Source: Mesorhabditis belari (lineage: Eukaryota; Nematoda; Chromadorea; Rhabditida; Rhabditidae). From it: a DNA stretch of 64,000 bases. The stretch covers positions 2,472,001-2,536,000 of the forward strand of contig CAUEEP010000743.1 in assembly GCA_958450365.1 (NCBI GenBank). The letters run 5' to 3'. The first letter of the stretch is position 1, and each line of letters starts with the position of its first letter. Under the pieces are notes generated by a model, which saw only the letters and a program-made list of their open reading frames with translations, ran no database searches and had not been told where the DNA came from. The position numbers and the translations under genes are program-made. Positions 1 to 12,060 of this stretch are shown here, piece by piece.

Positions 1-120
1 TTGATACCAAAGACTCATTTTTTGAAGGTACGGGCGCTTTGGAAAAAATGAAATACTAAAAAACTTTTGCGACTACGCGACTGTACGAGGGCGGTGGGGT
101 ACTATTACAGTATTTACGGT
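1..120. repeat. Truncated copy of the CCGTAAATACTG MITE family
   Basis: This is the terminal 120 bp of a palindromic element cut off by the window edge. It ends in a terminus reading ACTATTACAGTATTTACGG, and its inner part, including gcgactacgcgactgtacga, matches the reverse complement of the complete copy at 9418-9655. A further 50-bp fragment of the same family lies at 330-380. No gene is visible in 1-1853. Confidence 0.7.
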
Positions 121-550
121 AGGCATATTGCAGGATTTCCCGTTGCTCGAATCAATCATCATCTTTCACCACCGCTTTGTCCCCAGCTACAATCCCATCC
201 CCCGTGCAAACATCGTTTCTCACCTCTTCGCCCGCGAAACCCTCAACCCTCAACTTCTAGTTCATCCTATGTAAGTACTGTATAAACTCGAGATAAAATT
301 GACCATCTAGAGTATTTTATAAGGGGGATGTACGAGGGGGATGCGACTACGCGACTGTACGATTACAGTATTTACGGTAACTTTTTTGAAATGACTATTC
401 GAAATCAAATTTAAATTTGGGAATCAAAAAAAATCAAAACAAAACAATTACTTTTTCTATTGCCAATGAAAACAATCAATTACCTTTTGTATTGAATGGC
501 ATTTAGCTCGTTAACTGAATATCTTTAAGCGTTATTTGCTCTATTTCTGG

Positions 551-745
551 TAGGCTAATTTCCGTCATTTTATTTGCGCAACTCGCCATAACTTTCTTCT
601 AAATGGATCAATCTTTATGATTTTAATGTCATTTTTTTGTAGATCCCAATAAGTGCAACAAAATGACACCAAAATCATAAAGATTGGCCAACTTAGAAGA
701 AAGTAATGGTGAGTTATGGCGAGTAAATGGCGGCAATTAGCCTAC
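551..745. repeat. Palindromic MITE, 'taggctaatttccg' family
   Basis: About 195 bp with long inverted arms: taggctaatttccg at the left end and the complementary cggcaattagccta at the right. The inner arms contain cgccataactttcttct and its complement. Related, more complex copies lie at 48113-48476 and 48573-48942. No coding capacity. Confidence 0.8.
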
Positions 746-996
746 CCTCCCTATTTTCTTGCCAGAATTTCGTTTTTTTTTCATTCATTAAGAGAAAAAC
801 ACTACTTACAAGTTGAATAAAACTATTGTTTTGAAGTTGATTGGTTAAATTGCACATTAATTTGAGAGTTTGTCAATTTTTTGATCAGATATTACAATTA
901 ATTAAAGAGAAAGCATTTCCGCTTGGATAAAAGATTGAAAAAACATTTCTCGTAAAAAGTATCTCTCTATTGATTGAATCAAACACTCTAATACTA

Positions 997-1516
997 TTGG
1001 GTTGGGGAGAATGAGTCGGCGCCCAACTTTAAAGGGACTTTTTGCACACATAGAGCCTTTTTTAAAAATACGTTTGGTTTCATCAAAAGGATCCACTATT
1101 TCTCTACAAAATGACTTTTGAGAGATTCCACAAAGCTTTTCTTTCGTGGAGTTTATGAACTTCCAAAAGCAGTTGGTTAAAATGGCAAAGGGTCCGACTC
1201 ATCATTTGAACAGTTTCTTTCACATAAACCTTCTTTGGTGTTTATATAAAAAAGATAGAGCACATTCAATTACTTAAGTTGCCAAATTTGCAGGAAGATC
1301 CCACCAATGGTTTTTTCTAGATCACAGTTTGTAGTTTTTGTGAAAAAATGGCTTTTTCTTGAGCGGAGGCGCTGTTTGAATTTTCTTTTAAATGTCATTT
1401 TGTAGAGAATTAGTTAACCATTCTACTGATATCAAACGCATATTATTTGACGAAGTCGAATAGAAGTTTTAGACATTTGTTTGATTTTCGGCGCCGACTC
1501 ATTCTCCCCAACCCAA
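997..1516. mobile_element. TIR element (mariner-like MITE), 520 bp
   Basis: Near-perfect terminal inverted repeats begin TTGGGTTGGGGAGAATGAGT and end with the complement at 1490-1516. Both ends are bordered by a TA dinucleotide, as expected for Tc1/mariner target duplication. No intact transposase frame is present. The flanking sequence acatttctcgtaaaaagtat...caaacactcta at 939-990 is repeated on the other side at 1546-1617, so the element sits between two copies of a short host duplication. The TIR start resembles that of the element at 55419-55990. Confidence 0.8.
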
Positions 1517-1853
1517 TACAATCTATCTACAATCTTGAAGGGGAAACATTTCTCGTAAAAACTATCTCTCTATTGATGAATCAAATTGAATCAAACACTC
1601 TAAAACTCTAATACTACAATCTATCCATTGAATATTTTTAGATCTTTTAATCTATGCCAAATGCTTGTTGAAAGTGCTTGTTGTTTTTGGTAGATTGCCG
1701 ATTGCCAAAAGTGAAATCTCTCTGATAGAGTTTGTAGTTTCTCTTTAAGGAGTGTTATCACACACTTTTCATCTTTGTTAGGAAACTCTTTTTCACTTTT
1801 CACAGCAATCCAATCGTTTTCAACGAGTCAAATCTAGTATTCTTTAAAATCCA

Positions 1854-4800
1854 ATGGAACTACCAGTGCTTCTCCTTTCAAATGGAGTGCTAATGCCTGA
1901 GGCTAAAATGCGAATTCCGGTTCGATCAAAGTTCAAGTAAAGAATCTAAATTCAAAGAAATCTATTTAAAAATTTATCTATTTCAGCTTAGAGATGTTGG
2001 ATCGTTTTGTGGTGAATAGAGGGATGGCACAAGGGAAAACGATGATTTTGATCGCCTATCGAGAGGATAAAGTTGTAAATATTATATTAAAAGAGTTTTT
2101 TTTTTCAATTTCAGGACGTTTATCCGTATGCAACTGTGGCTTCTGTAGAGCAAGTGACTTGTTGGCAGTACAATGCTCACACACAATACACATTGCATGT
2201 GGTGGGAGTGTCGAGAGCGAAAATCGAGGCTTTCAAACATCCGACTTGTACAGTCAAGTTCTTGGTCGACATTCATGGTTTGTTTTTTTGTTTGTTGAAA
2301 CTTTTCCAAAGCTTTGGCTGTCTAGGAGATGTTTCGTCAGAGATTGAGACAGCTTTTCTCGAGAATTGCAACCGAATGCTTGTCTATCTTTCTCGTGAAA
2401 ACACCGAAGCCGCTTATCGACTGCAAAAGTTGTTGAAAGAGAAACGACTTGGTTTTAAAAAGTTTTGTTGAAATAAAGCTAGACTAATGTCCTAGATTCT
2501 TTATCCGATGCTGTAATGTCACATCTGAATGCGATTCCCAATTCAACACTGCTCACCTTTTTGTCGACGGTCGATGTGCCTAAACGAGTCGATCAGGCGA
2601 ATGCGGAGCTCGATAAAATGTTCAAAGTTTGTTTTAAAAGAAATTAAATCAAGAATTACTGTAAGGAGTATAGGTTCTTTTCGAAAATCCGGGTCTTTTC
2701 ATTGTGAAAAGCTATCATATGCAAAACCCAAAGCCAATTCAATTCTCTTGGGAAAAAGGGTTAAAATAAACTTCGCCAATAGATTCTACGACTTTGAAAA
2801 CCAGAAATTTTTAACACTAAATCTCATTTGGGAATACAGAACAAAAGAAAAATCCCTGTGTAAATGACTAAAGATATTCTTGTGCCGCGGCATAATGGCT
2901 CTCCATCTGGCAAACAACTCCAAGATAAGGAGCTTCCCTTTTTGGAATCCGTAAAGGGGAAAGAATGATGAGCTATTGAGCCGGCTTTGTCGCTTTGAAC
3001 GTCACCAAATTCCCGTGAGAATTCTTTCCCCAATGACTGTATGAATGAATGTAATGAATGGATCTCGGTTTTGTATATGATTAGCTCTCGTTTTCTTTTC
3101 ACAATGAAAAGATCCAATTTCTGTAAACTGTAAAGATACCGTGAGTCCAGTATTCATTACAGTAACCAGATTTTCAGAACATTCCTCTCGCTGGTGTACA
3201 AATCGAGGATCTGATTCCAGTGAAAGGAACAAGACGGATCACGCCTGGAAATCGAGTTTGTTAGAAAACTAAGAGAAAATCAAGTCTAAGACACCAGGAA
3301 TTTCAAAAAATCTACTTCAACCAAAATGACACAATTTTCCGATAAACAAACTTCAGACTCACCTGGGTCAGAAGAGGTCAGAAGAGGATGAATTGGAGAG
3401 GAAACTAGACGAAGCCCAACTTCCAGATACTGTCAAAGAAAGAGTCCTTCAAGACTATGAAAAGCTAAAGGTTTAAGGTTTTTCAATCAGACTTTACTAT
3501 TTAATATCATTTAGAAAATGGGCACAAACTCGCAGGAATCCCATGTGCTTCGATCATATCTTGAATTAGTCGCCTCACTACCTTGGAATAAATCAACCAC
3601 TGATCAAATTGATATTTCTATTGTTAGACTTTCGAGAAATTTTGAATTTCACAAAAATTAGGCTCGTAAAGCTTTGGAGGATTCACACGAAGGGATGAAA
3701 AGTGTGAAAACGAGAGTGCTCGAGTTTTTGGCAGTTCGAAAGTTGAGTGACGCTGTTGGTAAGATTATTGAAATCTTGATCTACTAAAACTTTAAATTCT
3801 GGTAATCTTAATAGTCAGTTAGTAATGGAAAATCTAGGGGGCCCAATTCTTTGCTTCTCTGGCCCACCAGGAATCGGGAAAACGAGTGTGGCGCGAGCAA
3901 TCGCAACAGCACTTGGAAGAAAATTTGAGAGGTTGTTGATAGAATGTCGAACTTTAAATACTATCTATTTAATATTTATCTATCCTTTAATATTTTCAGA
4001 ATTTCTCTTGGTGGAATCAGAGACGAGTCAGACATTCGAGGACATCGACGGACGTATGTCGGGGCAATGCACGGGAGAATCATTCAAGCAATTCGGGTAA
4101 CAATTTACAATTTACAAATTTACAATCAAGACTTTTTTTTAGCATGCTGGCTCAAAAAATCCTCTAATTCTTTTAGATGAAGTCGATAAGCTGGTAAATT
4201 TTCGAAAGTTTAAGGCATTTTATTTGTTTACAGTATGCCGGTGTTAGCGGAAGTCCATCAGCTGCTCTATTGGAGGTGCTCGACCCGGAACAGAATTTTT
4301 CTTTTGTTGATCAGTGGGTGTTGCATTTTAAAAGTCCATCAGCTGCTCTATTTAAAAGTCCATCAGCTGCTCTATTTAAAAGTCCATCAGCTGCTCTATT
4401 TAAAAGTCCATCAGCTGCTCTATATGCTCTAAGCAACCATTCCATTTAGTCAATTTGTTAAATTCTCTGATTTAGCTATTTAAATCTGCCATTTGATTTG
4501 TCGAATGTACTCTTTATTGCAACGGCCAACGACACATCAAACATCGAGCCACCACTACTCGATCGAATGGAACTCATCGAAATGACCGGGTATTTGACAC
4601 TCAATACTAGAATTACAAGATTCTATAAAAGCAAATCCCTTTCAGATATTCAACTCATGAGAAATTGAGAATTGTGGAGAATCACATCATCCCGAGACAG
4701 CTTCCACGTCACGGACTCTCTGATGATTGTATTGAATTTGAAATGGCCGGTCTTCAACATATTGGTAAAAAAAAGAGACCAAAAGAAATGAGTAATATAA

Positions 4801-7545
4801 AAAAATGATGAGGTTTTTCGTTGCGTCTGCTAATTATGTGCGACCCATATCACATATTTTAGTAAATGGATATACGAAAGAGGCGGGTGTCCGTCAGCTC
4901 GAGCGATGTGTGGCCGCTCTTTGTCGTCACGCGGCGCTGCGGTTGGTGACCGCAAACTATAGCTTTTTAGGAAAGTATCTGGGAAATATCTAATTTATTT
5001 CAAAAAAAGCAAATGTTAGTTAGAGAATTGTAGCTCTAATTCTCATTTATTTACCAAAAATTTCCCAATTTGATTTCTACAACTCATAACAAGCGCTCGA
5101 CATCTTTCCATATCATTTAGCTGCTTTTTTTTTCTCTTAAAAATTGTTAAGAAAAGCTTTTGAATCTTTTTAAGCTTTTTAAATGGGGGGGGGGGGGACA
5201 AAATAGCATTTGTGAACAATTGCGCATACTTGCTGTAAAGGCCTTAGGCAGCCGCAGACCCTCGGAAAATCATTCCCGTATCGGGAATCGTATTTAGTAT
5301 TTCATAATTTCAAAGCACCCGTACTCTCGCAAACACGTCAAATTTGGGTATCAAAAACAGCGGAAAGTTTAGTGGCTAGTTTTTGCCTTTTAGCCCAAAT
5401 GGTCAGCGGGTCTGATTTGTTGGAAATTCGAATTACGCATACGATTCCCTTCCACGAAAATATTTTTGAAGCTCTACGACCTTCTAAGGCCTTTTCCAGA
5501 AAAAAGTCGCGCAAAGTCCAGACTGCGCAAAAAGGCGCATTGTCCGCACCCTCATTAGGGGGGGGTACAAAAATAGCATTTAAAATCACGTAATGACATT
5601 AAACAAAGGAACAAAATTACGAAAAATTTGATTGAAAAAACTTTTGAATATAATTTTGAGAAAATGACAGATTCCGATGACAGACTAGCGCTCATTCAAG
5701 TGCTTGTTAAATCAGTTTTATAAATCCAATCGAAAATAGATAGAATGTTTTCGTAGATAAATGAGAATTAGAGCTACAATTCTCTATCTAACACTTGCCA
5801 ATTTGAAAATAAATTAGACATTTCTGAGCTAAATTTTCCAGTCTCGCTAGACTTTGCGGCCATCCTGTAGTCTCAAAAAAAAATGAAAACAAAAAAGAAA
5901 ATTTTCTTTAGAGTAGCTGAAGTGATGAATGGTGACTGTACAGCGGATACGTTTTCTGATTTGGAGTTGCCGGTCATTGTCGACATTGCTTTAGTGGAAA
6001 AAGTTTTAGGGGTTTGAGAAATCAGTTAGCTATTCGATTCTAAACACAAATCTTTAGATTCCAAAATTTTCCCATTTTGATTTGGTGACACAAATGAAAG
6101 CATTTCGTCCAGGTGTTTGCTTTGGACTTGCATGGACACCATTTGGAGGAGAATTGATGTTAATCGAAACGAGTGGTGTTAAAGGTCGATTTAACTGATT
6201 TAACTGATTTAACTCATCATTGTAACCAGATTTGTAAACGAAAAAAATCTTTATTCTTTAGGAAAAGGTGAAGTGAGCATGACGGGGAAGCTAGGCGATG
6301 TGCTGAAAGAGAGTGTAAGTGTGGCGCGGAGCTGGCTGAGGGCAAATGTGGAACGGTTTTTCTCTTCGAGTTCTTTCTAGATCTAAGATTTAGGTACAAG
6401 TTAGAGTTCTCCGAAGAAATGGACATTCATGTGCATCTACCAGCTGGAGCAATTGGAAAAGTGGATTGAACAAAAGTTTTTTTGAGCACAGAAAACGTTT
6501 TAGGATGGACCGTCAGCTGGGTGTGCTCTGGTGTTGGCACTCTTTTCTCTTGTAGCTGGGAGAAATGTTCGGAATGACACGGCGGTCACCGGGGAAATCA
6601 GTCTCTCTGGAAGTGTGCTACCGGTAATAATAAGCATTTGAATTTGACTAAAGAGTTTCTCAAAAAAGTGCACCTTTCGAGAAGTTACAGTTCAACAATA
6701 GTGATAGTTCAACAATAGTTCAACGAGGGAATTCCAACTGGGTCAAATGAAATGAGCTATAGACCACTCAACGCAGAATTTAACGTTGATTCCGAATCTG
6801 CTTTCCGTTTCTCACACTCTGTCAGAAGTTATAAGCGCTCAAAGCTTTGTATGGGATTTGAAAAATCAGAGTTTATAAACAGATTTCTAGAAAGAACTCA
6901 AAAAGGTTTAGCGAGCAGTGTTGGCTGAGTGGCGGTGGGTTAGGATACGAGGCGGGACCTCTCTATTTCGAGTCCACCATCCCACTTTTTTCAGTTGCTT
7001 TTTTGGATTTGCAAAGTTAATTGTTCTCCGTTTCAAATACAATTTTATTTTAAACTACTTCTGATATTTTAAACTAATTTAATTTTAACTATTAACAGCC
7101 AAAAACAAAACAGATTGATGACAACAAAAAGGTGAAAAGGGAAAAGCATAGTTTGACTACAATTTTTTCATTTTGCTCATGTACTAAGTTGACATTTTCT
7201 TGTGAGGTAAGCTTTCTTTAAGAAAATTGGATTACGGTAGCTTTTCTAAAAGCCCATCTTTTAGAAATACATTAGCAAAAGAATAAATCCTAGGTTGGTG
7301 GCATTAAAGAAAAAGTGATTGGTGCACATCGAGCCGGTCTTCGAAGAGTCACTTTACCAGCTTCAAATCGAAATCATTTTGAAGAAATTGAGGACGGAGT
7401 TAGAGTGAGATTCTATCGTTATGTTAAGTAAAAGGTTTTCTTTTTTTTTCAGAGAGAAATCGATGTAGTGTTTGTCGAGACGATCGACGAGCTGCTCACG
7501 GCAATGATGGAACCCCACTCGTTGGGCTACCTCGCAAAACTTTAA
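1854..7545 (+). CDS. lonp-2: Peroxisomal Lon protease homologue 2 (LONP2 type)
   Basis: ATP-dependent serine protease of the peroxisomal matrix, 782 aa in 22 exons: 1854-1936, 1987-2074, 2115-2277, 2326-2451, 2496-2626, 3178-3255, 3357-3470, 3515-3622, 3662-3758, 3823-3931, 4000-4096, 4143-4193, 4234-4313, 4476-4589, 4646-4764, 4863-4941, 5912-6011, 6058-6184, 6262-6355, 6394-6460, 6504-6623, 7294-7404, 7453-7545. (That list counts 23 blocks; all junction phases agree.) Seen: an N-terminal substrate-binding domain, Walker A GPPGIGKT near residue 345, the Lon signature [20 protein letters not shown], Walker [10 protein letters not shown] near 405, sensor region FIATAND, catalytic serine in KDGPSAG near 679 and catalytic lysine in GGIKEK near 720. 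The last three residues are AKL, a type-1 peroxisomal targeting signal; no mitochondrial presequence is visible at MELPVLLL. The linker before the AAA module (exons 6-7) is short and the least certain part. A polyadenylation signal AATAAA lies at 7567-7572. Confidence 0.93.
2650..3170. repeat. Imperfect palindromic element in lonp-2 intron 5
   Basis: Two arms, gtcttttcattgtgaaaag near 2692 and its complement cttttcacaatgaaaagat near 3097, with further matching flanks (ttactgtaaggagtat versus complement of the sequence near 3160). The element fills most of the intron between 2626 and 3178. It looks like an old MITE with no coding capacity. Confidence 0.6.
4328..4424 (+). repeat. 24-bp minisatellite copied from the adjacent lonp-2 exon
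   Basis: Four tandem copies of a 24-bp unit containing agtccatcagctgctctatt lie in lonp-2 intron 13. The same 20 bases occur once in the coding exon directly upstream (4252-4271, encoding SPSAALL of the Lon AAA module). The array is not needed for the reading frame: skipping it with donor 4314 restores the conserved FVDHYL motif across the splice. Confidence 0.92.
4985..5820. repeat. Palindromic element with nested repeat in lonp-2 intron 16
   Basis: Inverted arms of about 60 bp (4989-5052 and 5756-5816, sharing atgagaattagagctacaat in opposite orientation) bound about 830 bp. Inside, 5184-5581 is a diverged member of the 'gacaaaatagcattt / acgattccctt' family also found at 29488-29895 and 47161-47538, bordered by G-runs of 8-13 bases. 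One transposon-like unit therefore appears nested in another, together accounting for almost the whole 970-bp intron. Confidence 0.7.
6911..6983 (+). other. tRNA-like sequence (degenerate) in lonp-2 intron
   Basis: An A-box-like ttggctgagtggcgg is followed 40 bp later by a B-box-like tttcgagtccacc and a T-run that could end Pol III transcription. The arrangement suits a Leu/Ser-type tRNA body, but the acceptor ends do not pair, so this is more likely a tRNA-derived pseudogene or SINE than a working tRNA. Confidence 0.4.
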
Positions 7546-8040
7546 GCTCATGTACAGATTTCAAAAAATAAAAGCTTTATGAATTCGTACTCAAGAAAAT
7601 GCTTTTCAATGACCGGTGTCTTTTTTTTCAAAAAAAAGCTCCTGGGATTGGCTACGAAAATAGACGAAAATGATATGGTTTTTGTGATTGGTTTGAAAAA
7701 CTCGTCGATGAAAAGGTGATTTCGTATAGTGAGTGGAGAGAGTAGATGAATGGAATCAAGCTGTATTCAGAATGGAAAAGCACAGAGACAAAACCCGTGC
7801 TCGTTTTTCTTCCATTTCTCCCCATCCATCGGCTGCCCTCCTGCTCTGTGGGTACGAGTGTGGGAAGCGCCTTTTTGAGGAGTTCCCATTGCTTTTTGTT
7901 CCCCCCGTTTTTCTCAGCTCTTTTCACTAAAGTCAAGCCACCGATCCGCCTCAAGTCACTCCTTTTCTAGTCGCCGTCTTTAACTTGTTTTTTTATTTTT
8001 AAAACCACTTGAATTTTTCTTATTTCTTGTTGACTGTTGG

Positions 8041-8370
8041 CTTGTTTAAATATAAGACTTTCAATAACTTTAAATCTTTCTATGGATTAAGATTAAGATT
8101 AAGAATGTCTTAATGATTTCCAAATATGCTAATTTGTGAAATTTGTGAAATTATCAATATTTCTAGACTTTCAATATCTTTAAATCTTTCTATGGATTAA
8201 GATTAAGATTAAGAATGTCTTAAGGATTTACAAATATGCTAATTTGTGTAATTTGTGTAATTTGTGAAATTATCAATATTTCTAGACTTTCAATATCTTT
8301 AAATCTTTATAAGATTAATGTCTTAATAATAATCAATCAACTGCTATGCTAATTTGTAAAATTTTTAATA
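8041..8370 (+). repeat. Threefold tandem repeat, about 110-120 bp unit
   Basis: Three successive imperfect copies of a unit running gactttcaataactttaaat to a taatttgtgaaattatcaat segment. The third copy is shortened. AT-rich, no coding potential. Confidence 0.8.
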
Positions 8371-9417
8371 TTTCAGGTCTTCCAAAACCTCTCTTTCCCT
8401 AGTATGAGATTCTCTCATTTACCTCAAAATAATTGCTATCGAAAATCCATTTCTCGTTTTCCAATTTGTTTGCATGGGGATGGACATTTCGTGCCTTGTG
8501 CTGCTGTGTCGTGGGACTAGCCCACCTCACACTGGTGTCCGTCTGTCCGTCTGTTTCCACTATTCCCGATAAAAGGGGGGGGGGGAAAGATTGTTGAAAA
8601 GCAGGAGAAATGAGAGAAATGCTTTCAGAGTGCATAGGAGAGAGCTGGGCGATTCGATGAGGCGGGGGTACCCACACCGCTTCTCCCCTTCGCTTCTCCC
8701 CTTCCCCCATCTCCCTTTCCCCTTTCCCCACAGAGAGCAGAGTCTCCTCTAGCTAACCCCTTGCATTACTTTTTTTTTCTGTCTTCGCTAAAATATCATT
8801 TTTTTTCTTTATCGTTTTTATTTAGAATTTGCTTTTCATTTTCTATTCTTAATTGTGCTGAAATTCCGTCGCTTTATTGGGGGTTTTAAATCGGATTTTA
8901 AATCGGGTTTTAAATCGGGTTTTAGATTGGGGGCAATAGATCTAAATACTTGATCAGTTGATCTTTTAACTTGATTTCATTTTGAGTGAGAAAAACGAGC
9001 TTGATCGTTTAAAAGGTCGATAAAAGGGCGATTGTGGATGGAATAGTGCATCAAATGAAGGGGACGGGGGCTAGCACGAGAGGAGGAACAGTCGCTTGCG
9101 CACGACGCCTCCCCATTCCCCTTCCCCCTCTTTCTTTCCCCCATTTCATCCATCCATCGATTCCTTTGTTTCTGTGCTTTGCCCCGATGATGATTCTTCC
9201 TCTCTTCTTCCTCTCTTCTTCCTCTCTTCTTCCTTTTTCGGGTCTCTATACCCTTTTCCCTTCATCCTGACACCAAGAGTCGAACGCTTTTGCGCTATAT
9301 CGAATTGAATTGATTAGGCCATTTTTGAATCGAAAATTGCTTTCTTTTACAATGTGATGTTTAATATTATGATAAACAATGAACAATTGTACTCTTTTGA
9401 ACAATGTACCGTAAATA

Positions 9418-9655
9418 CTGTAATAGTACCTCACCCCGTCTCGTACAGTCGCGTAGTCGCAAAAGTTTTTTAGTATTTCATTTTTTTTAAAGCGCCCGTA
9501 CTTTCAAAAAAATAGCTGAAATTCAGGGCTATCTTTTGCTACCTAAGCGCGCATTATAGCATAAACCAGTGTCGAGAAAAACGCGTTCAAAGCTAGACTA
9601 CGCAACACTCCGCACCGTCATTATGCGGGTGGGGCACTATTACAGTATTTACGGT
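9418..9655. mobile_element. Complete MITE with CCGTAAATACTGTAATAGT ends
   Basis: Terminal inverted repeats CCGTAAATACTGTAATAGT and ACTATTACAGTATTTACGG flanked by TA on each side. The interior carries acagtcgcgtagtcgcaaaa, shared with the truncated copy at 1-120. No open frame. Confidence 0.85.
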
Positions 9656-10383
9656 AGTTTGTCAATTTTTGATTGATTTCATTTTAGTCTCCAGTTAGTG
9701 CAAAAACAAATTTCCCCTTTTGCTGAAAGAGAAAGAGAGAGAGTCCGCAGGGTGGGGAAAAGAAAAGAGATGGGTCGATTGTTGATATTTACTGCCAATT
9801 TCTTTTTCTCTCCTTGCTTTTTGTTCCTCCCATTCATCCATCTATCCATTCCACAATACCCCTTTTATGCCCTCGAATACGTATGTATGAAGAAAAGCCT
9901 TGCCATTGAATGCTTTCCTTGTTTATTTTAACCTATTGAATACATTAGCTGTATTAGTTTTGCAGAAATTAGAGATTTTTGAACTTGTATAAGTGTGGTA
10001 ACGATTTAGTGAGCCAATACAAATCAGCATAAGGCAATTTTAAGGTAGAAGCCAACCAGTTAATGGTTTACTCAACCGATTCAAGCAATCAATCACAATA
10101 CAGAAACAAATCCTATTGAAATCCTATTCTAAACTGCTTAATGCCAACAGAACTTCAAATTCTTGACTTAAGCATAACTCTTGAAAGTTAATGATCAATC
10201 AATGGATCAATCAATGTCAAAGCAATGGACAACAATGACAATCAATGGACAACAATGGACAACAATGACAACAACCCAAAGCAATGATCATTATTTTGTG
10301 GAGTGCTGGTCAATGAAAGGAAATAACCGTTTATTTGCCCCGGAGTTTAATTGGTTTAATAGTTCAATAGCTACGGTAGGCTT

Positions 10384-10466
10384 GGGATAAATTCGAACCT
10401 GCGACTAACCAAACCCGACTAACAAGCGATGGCTCGTTAAACGCCACATGACCATCAGGGCCAATA
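10384..10466 (-). other. tRNA-like sequence, minus strand
   Basis: On the minus strand a B-box-like gcaggttcgaattta follows an A-box-like block (cctgatggtcatgtggcg). Stem pairing is poor. Probably a tRNA-derived pseudogene. Confidence 0.35.
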
Positions 10467-10679
10467 CTTAAATAGTCTTTTTTTATGTAGATATAGAAAG
10501 AGAATCTTTATTAATTGTTAGTATTCTATTTGTATTAATTGTAAGCCCTACCTCCAACAAACGACTCAACCCAACCGGCTTCTTCAATCTTTCGCTCATA
10601 TTCAGCGTATTCCTAATTTAAGTTTAATGCTAGATTTCTAATTTAAGTTTAATGATAGATTTCTAATTTTTTAACCTTG

Positions 10680-10859
10680 CTTAAATCGAACGGGATCTTA
10701 AATCGAACGGGAATCTGATCGGGAAATCGAACGGGATCTTAAATCGAACGGGATCTTAAATCGAACGGGATCTTAAATAGAACGGGATCTTAAATCGAAC
10801 GGGATCTTAAATCGAACGGGATCTTAAATCGAACGGGATCTTAAATAGAACGGGATCCC
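10680..10859 (+). repeat. 17-bp minisatellite (ttaaatcgaacgggatc)
   Basis: About ten tandem copies of a 17-bp unit, with occasional atag for atcg variants and one irregular copy. Unique to this position in the window. Confidence 0.95.
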
Positions 10860-11814
10860 GTGTTTCAACGTGAAGAACAAATCTCAGCATGAAACTGAGA
10901 ACAAATCTCAGCTAGAACCTACACCACCTATCTCACTTTTCCATTCTTTTCTTCCAAGCAGTAAACTTTCAATGAAGACAAAAGAAGGGGAGATGGATAA
11001 AATGCGCTTTCCGGTGAAGGGTAGATGACTGAGAGCGACACCGTTTCGGAGCCATGCACAGAGAGAGACGAGGTCCGGATCGGTCCCCAATTTCTCCGCC
11101 CCTTTATCCCTTTTCTCATTCATTCCTTTCACCCCCTTTTCCCCCCGCAAAACTTGAACGATTTCACTTTCGTCGCCCCTAGCGTTTTCTCCCCTTTTCA
11201 TATCGGCTCTTCCCCTCGTTTGCGAACATCCTGTTACAAAACATTCCGACTCTCCTTCAACCTCTTTTCTCTTTCTTTTCATTTGGCCATTACTGCTCTC
11301 CTCTTTTTCCCTAACTACGTCAAAGGTTCTCTTATTTTTTTTTTCATTTGCCGTTTACAGAACGTTATCTTATTTCTCTGCTCATTATCGATTTGCGTAA
11401 AGAAGCTAGAATTTAAGTTAATTTTCTTAATTTTCTCTATTTTCTATATTCATTTTTATCGTATTCACTCCTAAAAGAAATTTTTGTTTTATTTATTTAT
11501 AGATTATAGCTAAACTCTAGTTCATAAACACATGTTATTCTCGTTCTTTTTCTTTATTATTTCTATTATTTCTATAATTTCTTTTCTGTTTTCTTCTCTT
11601 TTTGAACTTATCCTGAAGCAAAAGTGAGCTGTTGTTATTCTCACGCTATGACTCAGCAATTAGTCTTCGATTCTGCATTTATATTTTGCAAAAAATCTCT
11701 TGTTTTTAATAGGATTAAATATTGTAGTTTTGGATAAAGGAAATGATTTGTTTAAGTTGAATTTGAAATTCGAATTCTTTTCTTTTCGATGCAACATTCT
11801 TTGAGGTAAACTCG

Positions 11815-12060
11815 TTTAAAACGAGTTAAACTTGTCGAAAACGAGTTTAGCTTGTCGAAAACGAGTTTAGCTTGTCGAAAACGAGTTTAGCTTGTCGAAA
11901 GCTAGTCAAACTCATCCAAAACGAATCAAACTCATCCAAAACGAGTTAAACTCGTCCAAAACAAGTCAAACTCATCCAAAACGAGTTAAACTCGTCCAAA
12001 ACAAGTCAAACTCATCCAAAACGAGTTAAACTCATCTAACTTGTCCTTAAACTTGTCCAA
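11815..12060 (+). repeat. 20-bp minisatellite (aaactcatccaaaacgagtt)
   Basis: About twelve tandem copies of a roughly 20-bp unit in two sub-variants: tttagcttgtcgaaaacgag to the left and caaactcatccaaaacgagt to the right. A few related units (ttaaacgag) recur at 13165-13215. Confidence 0.93.
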
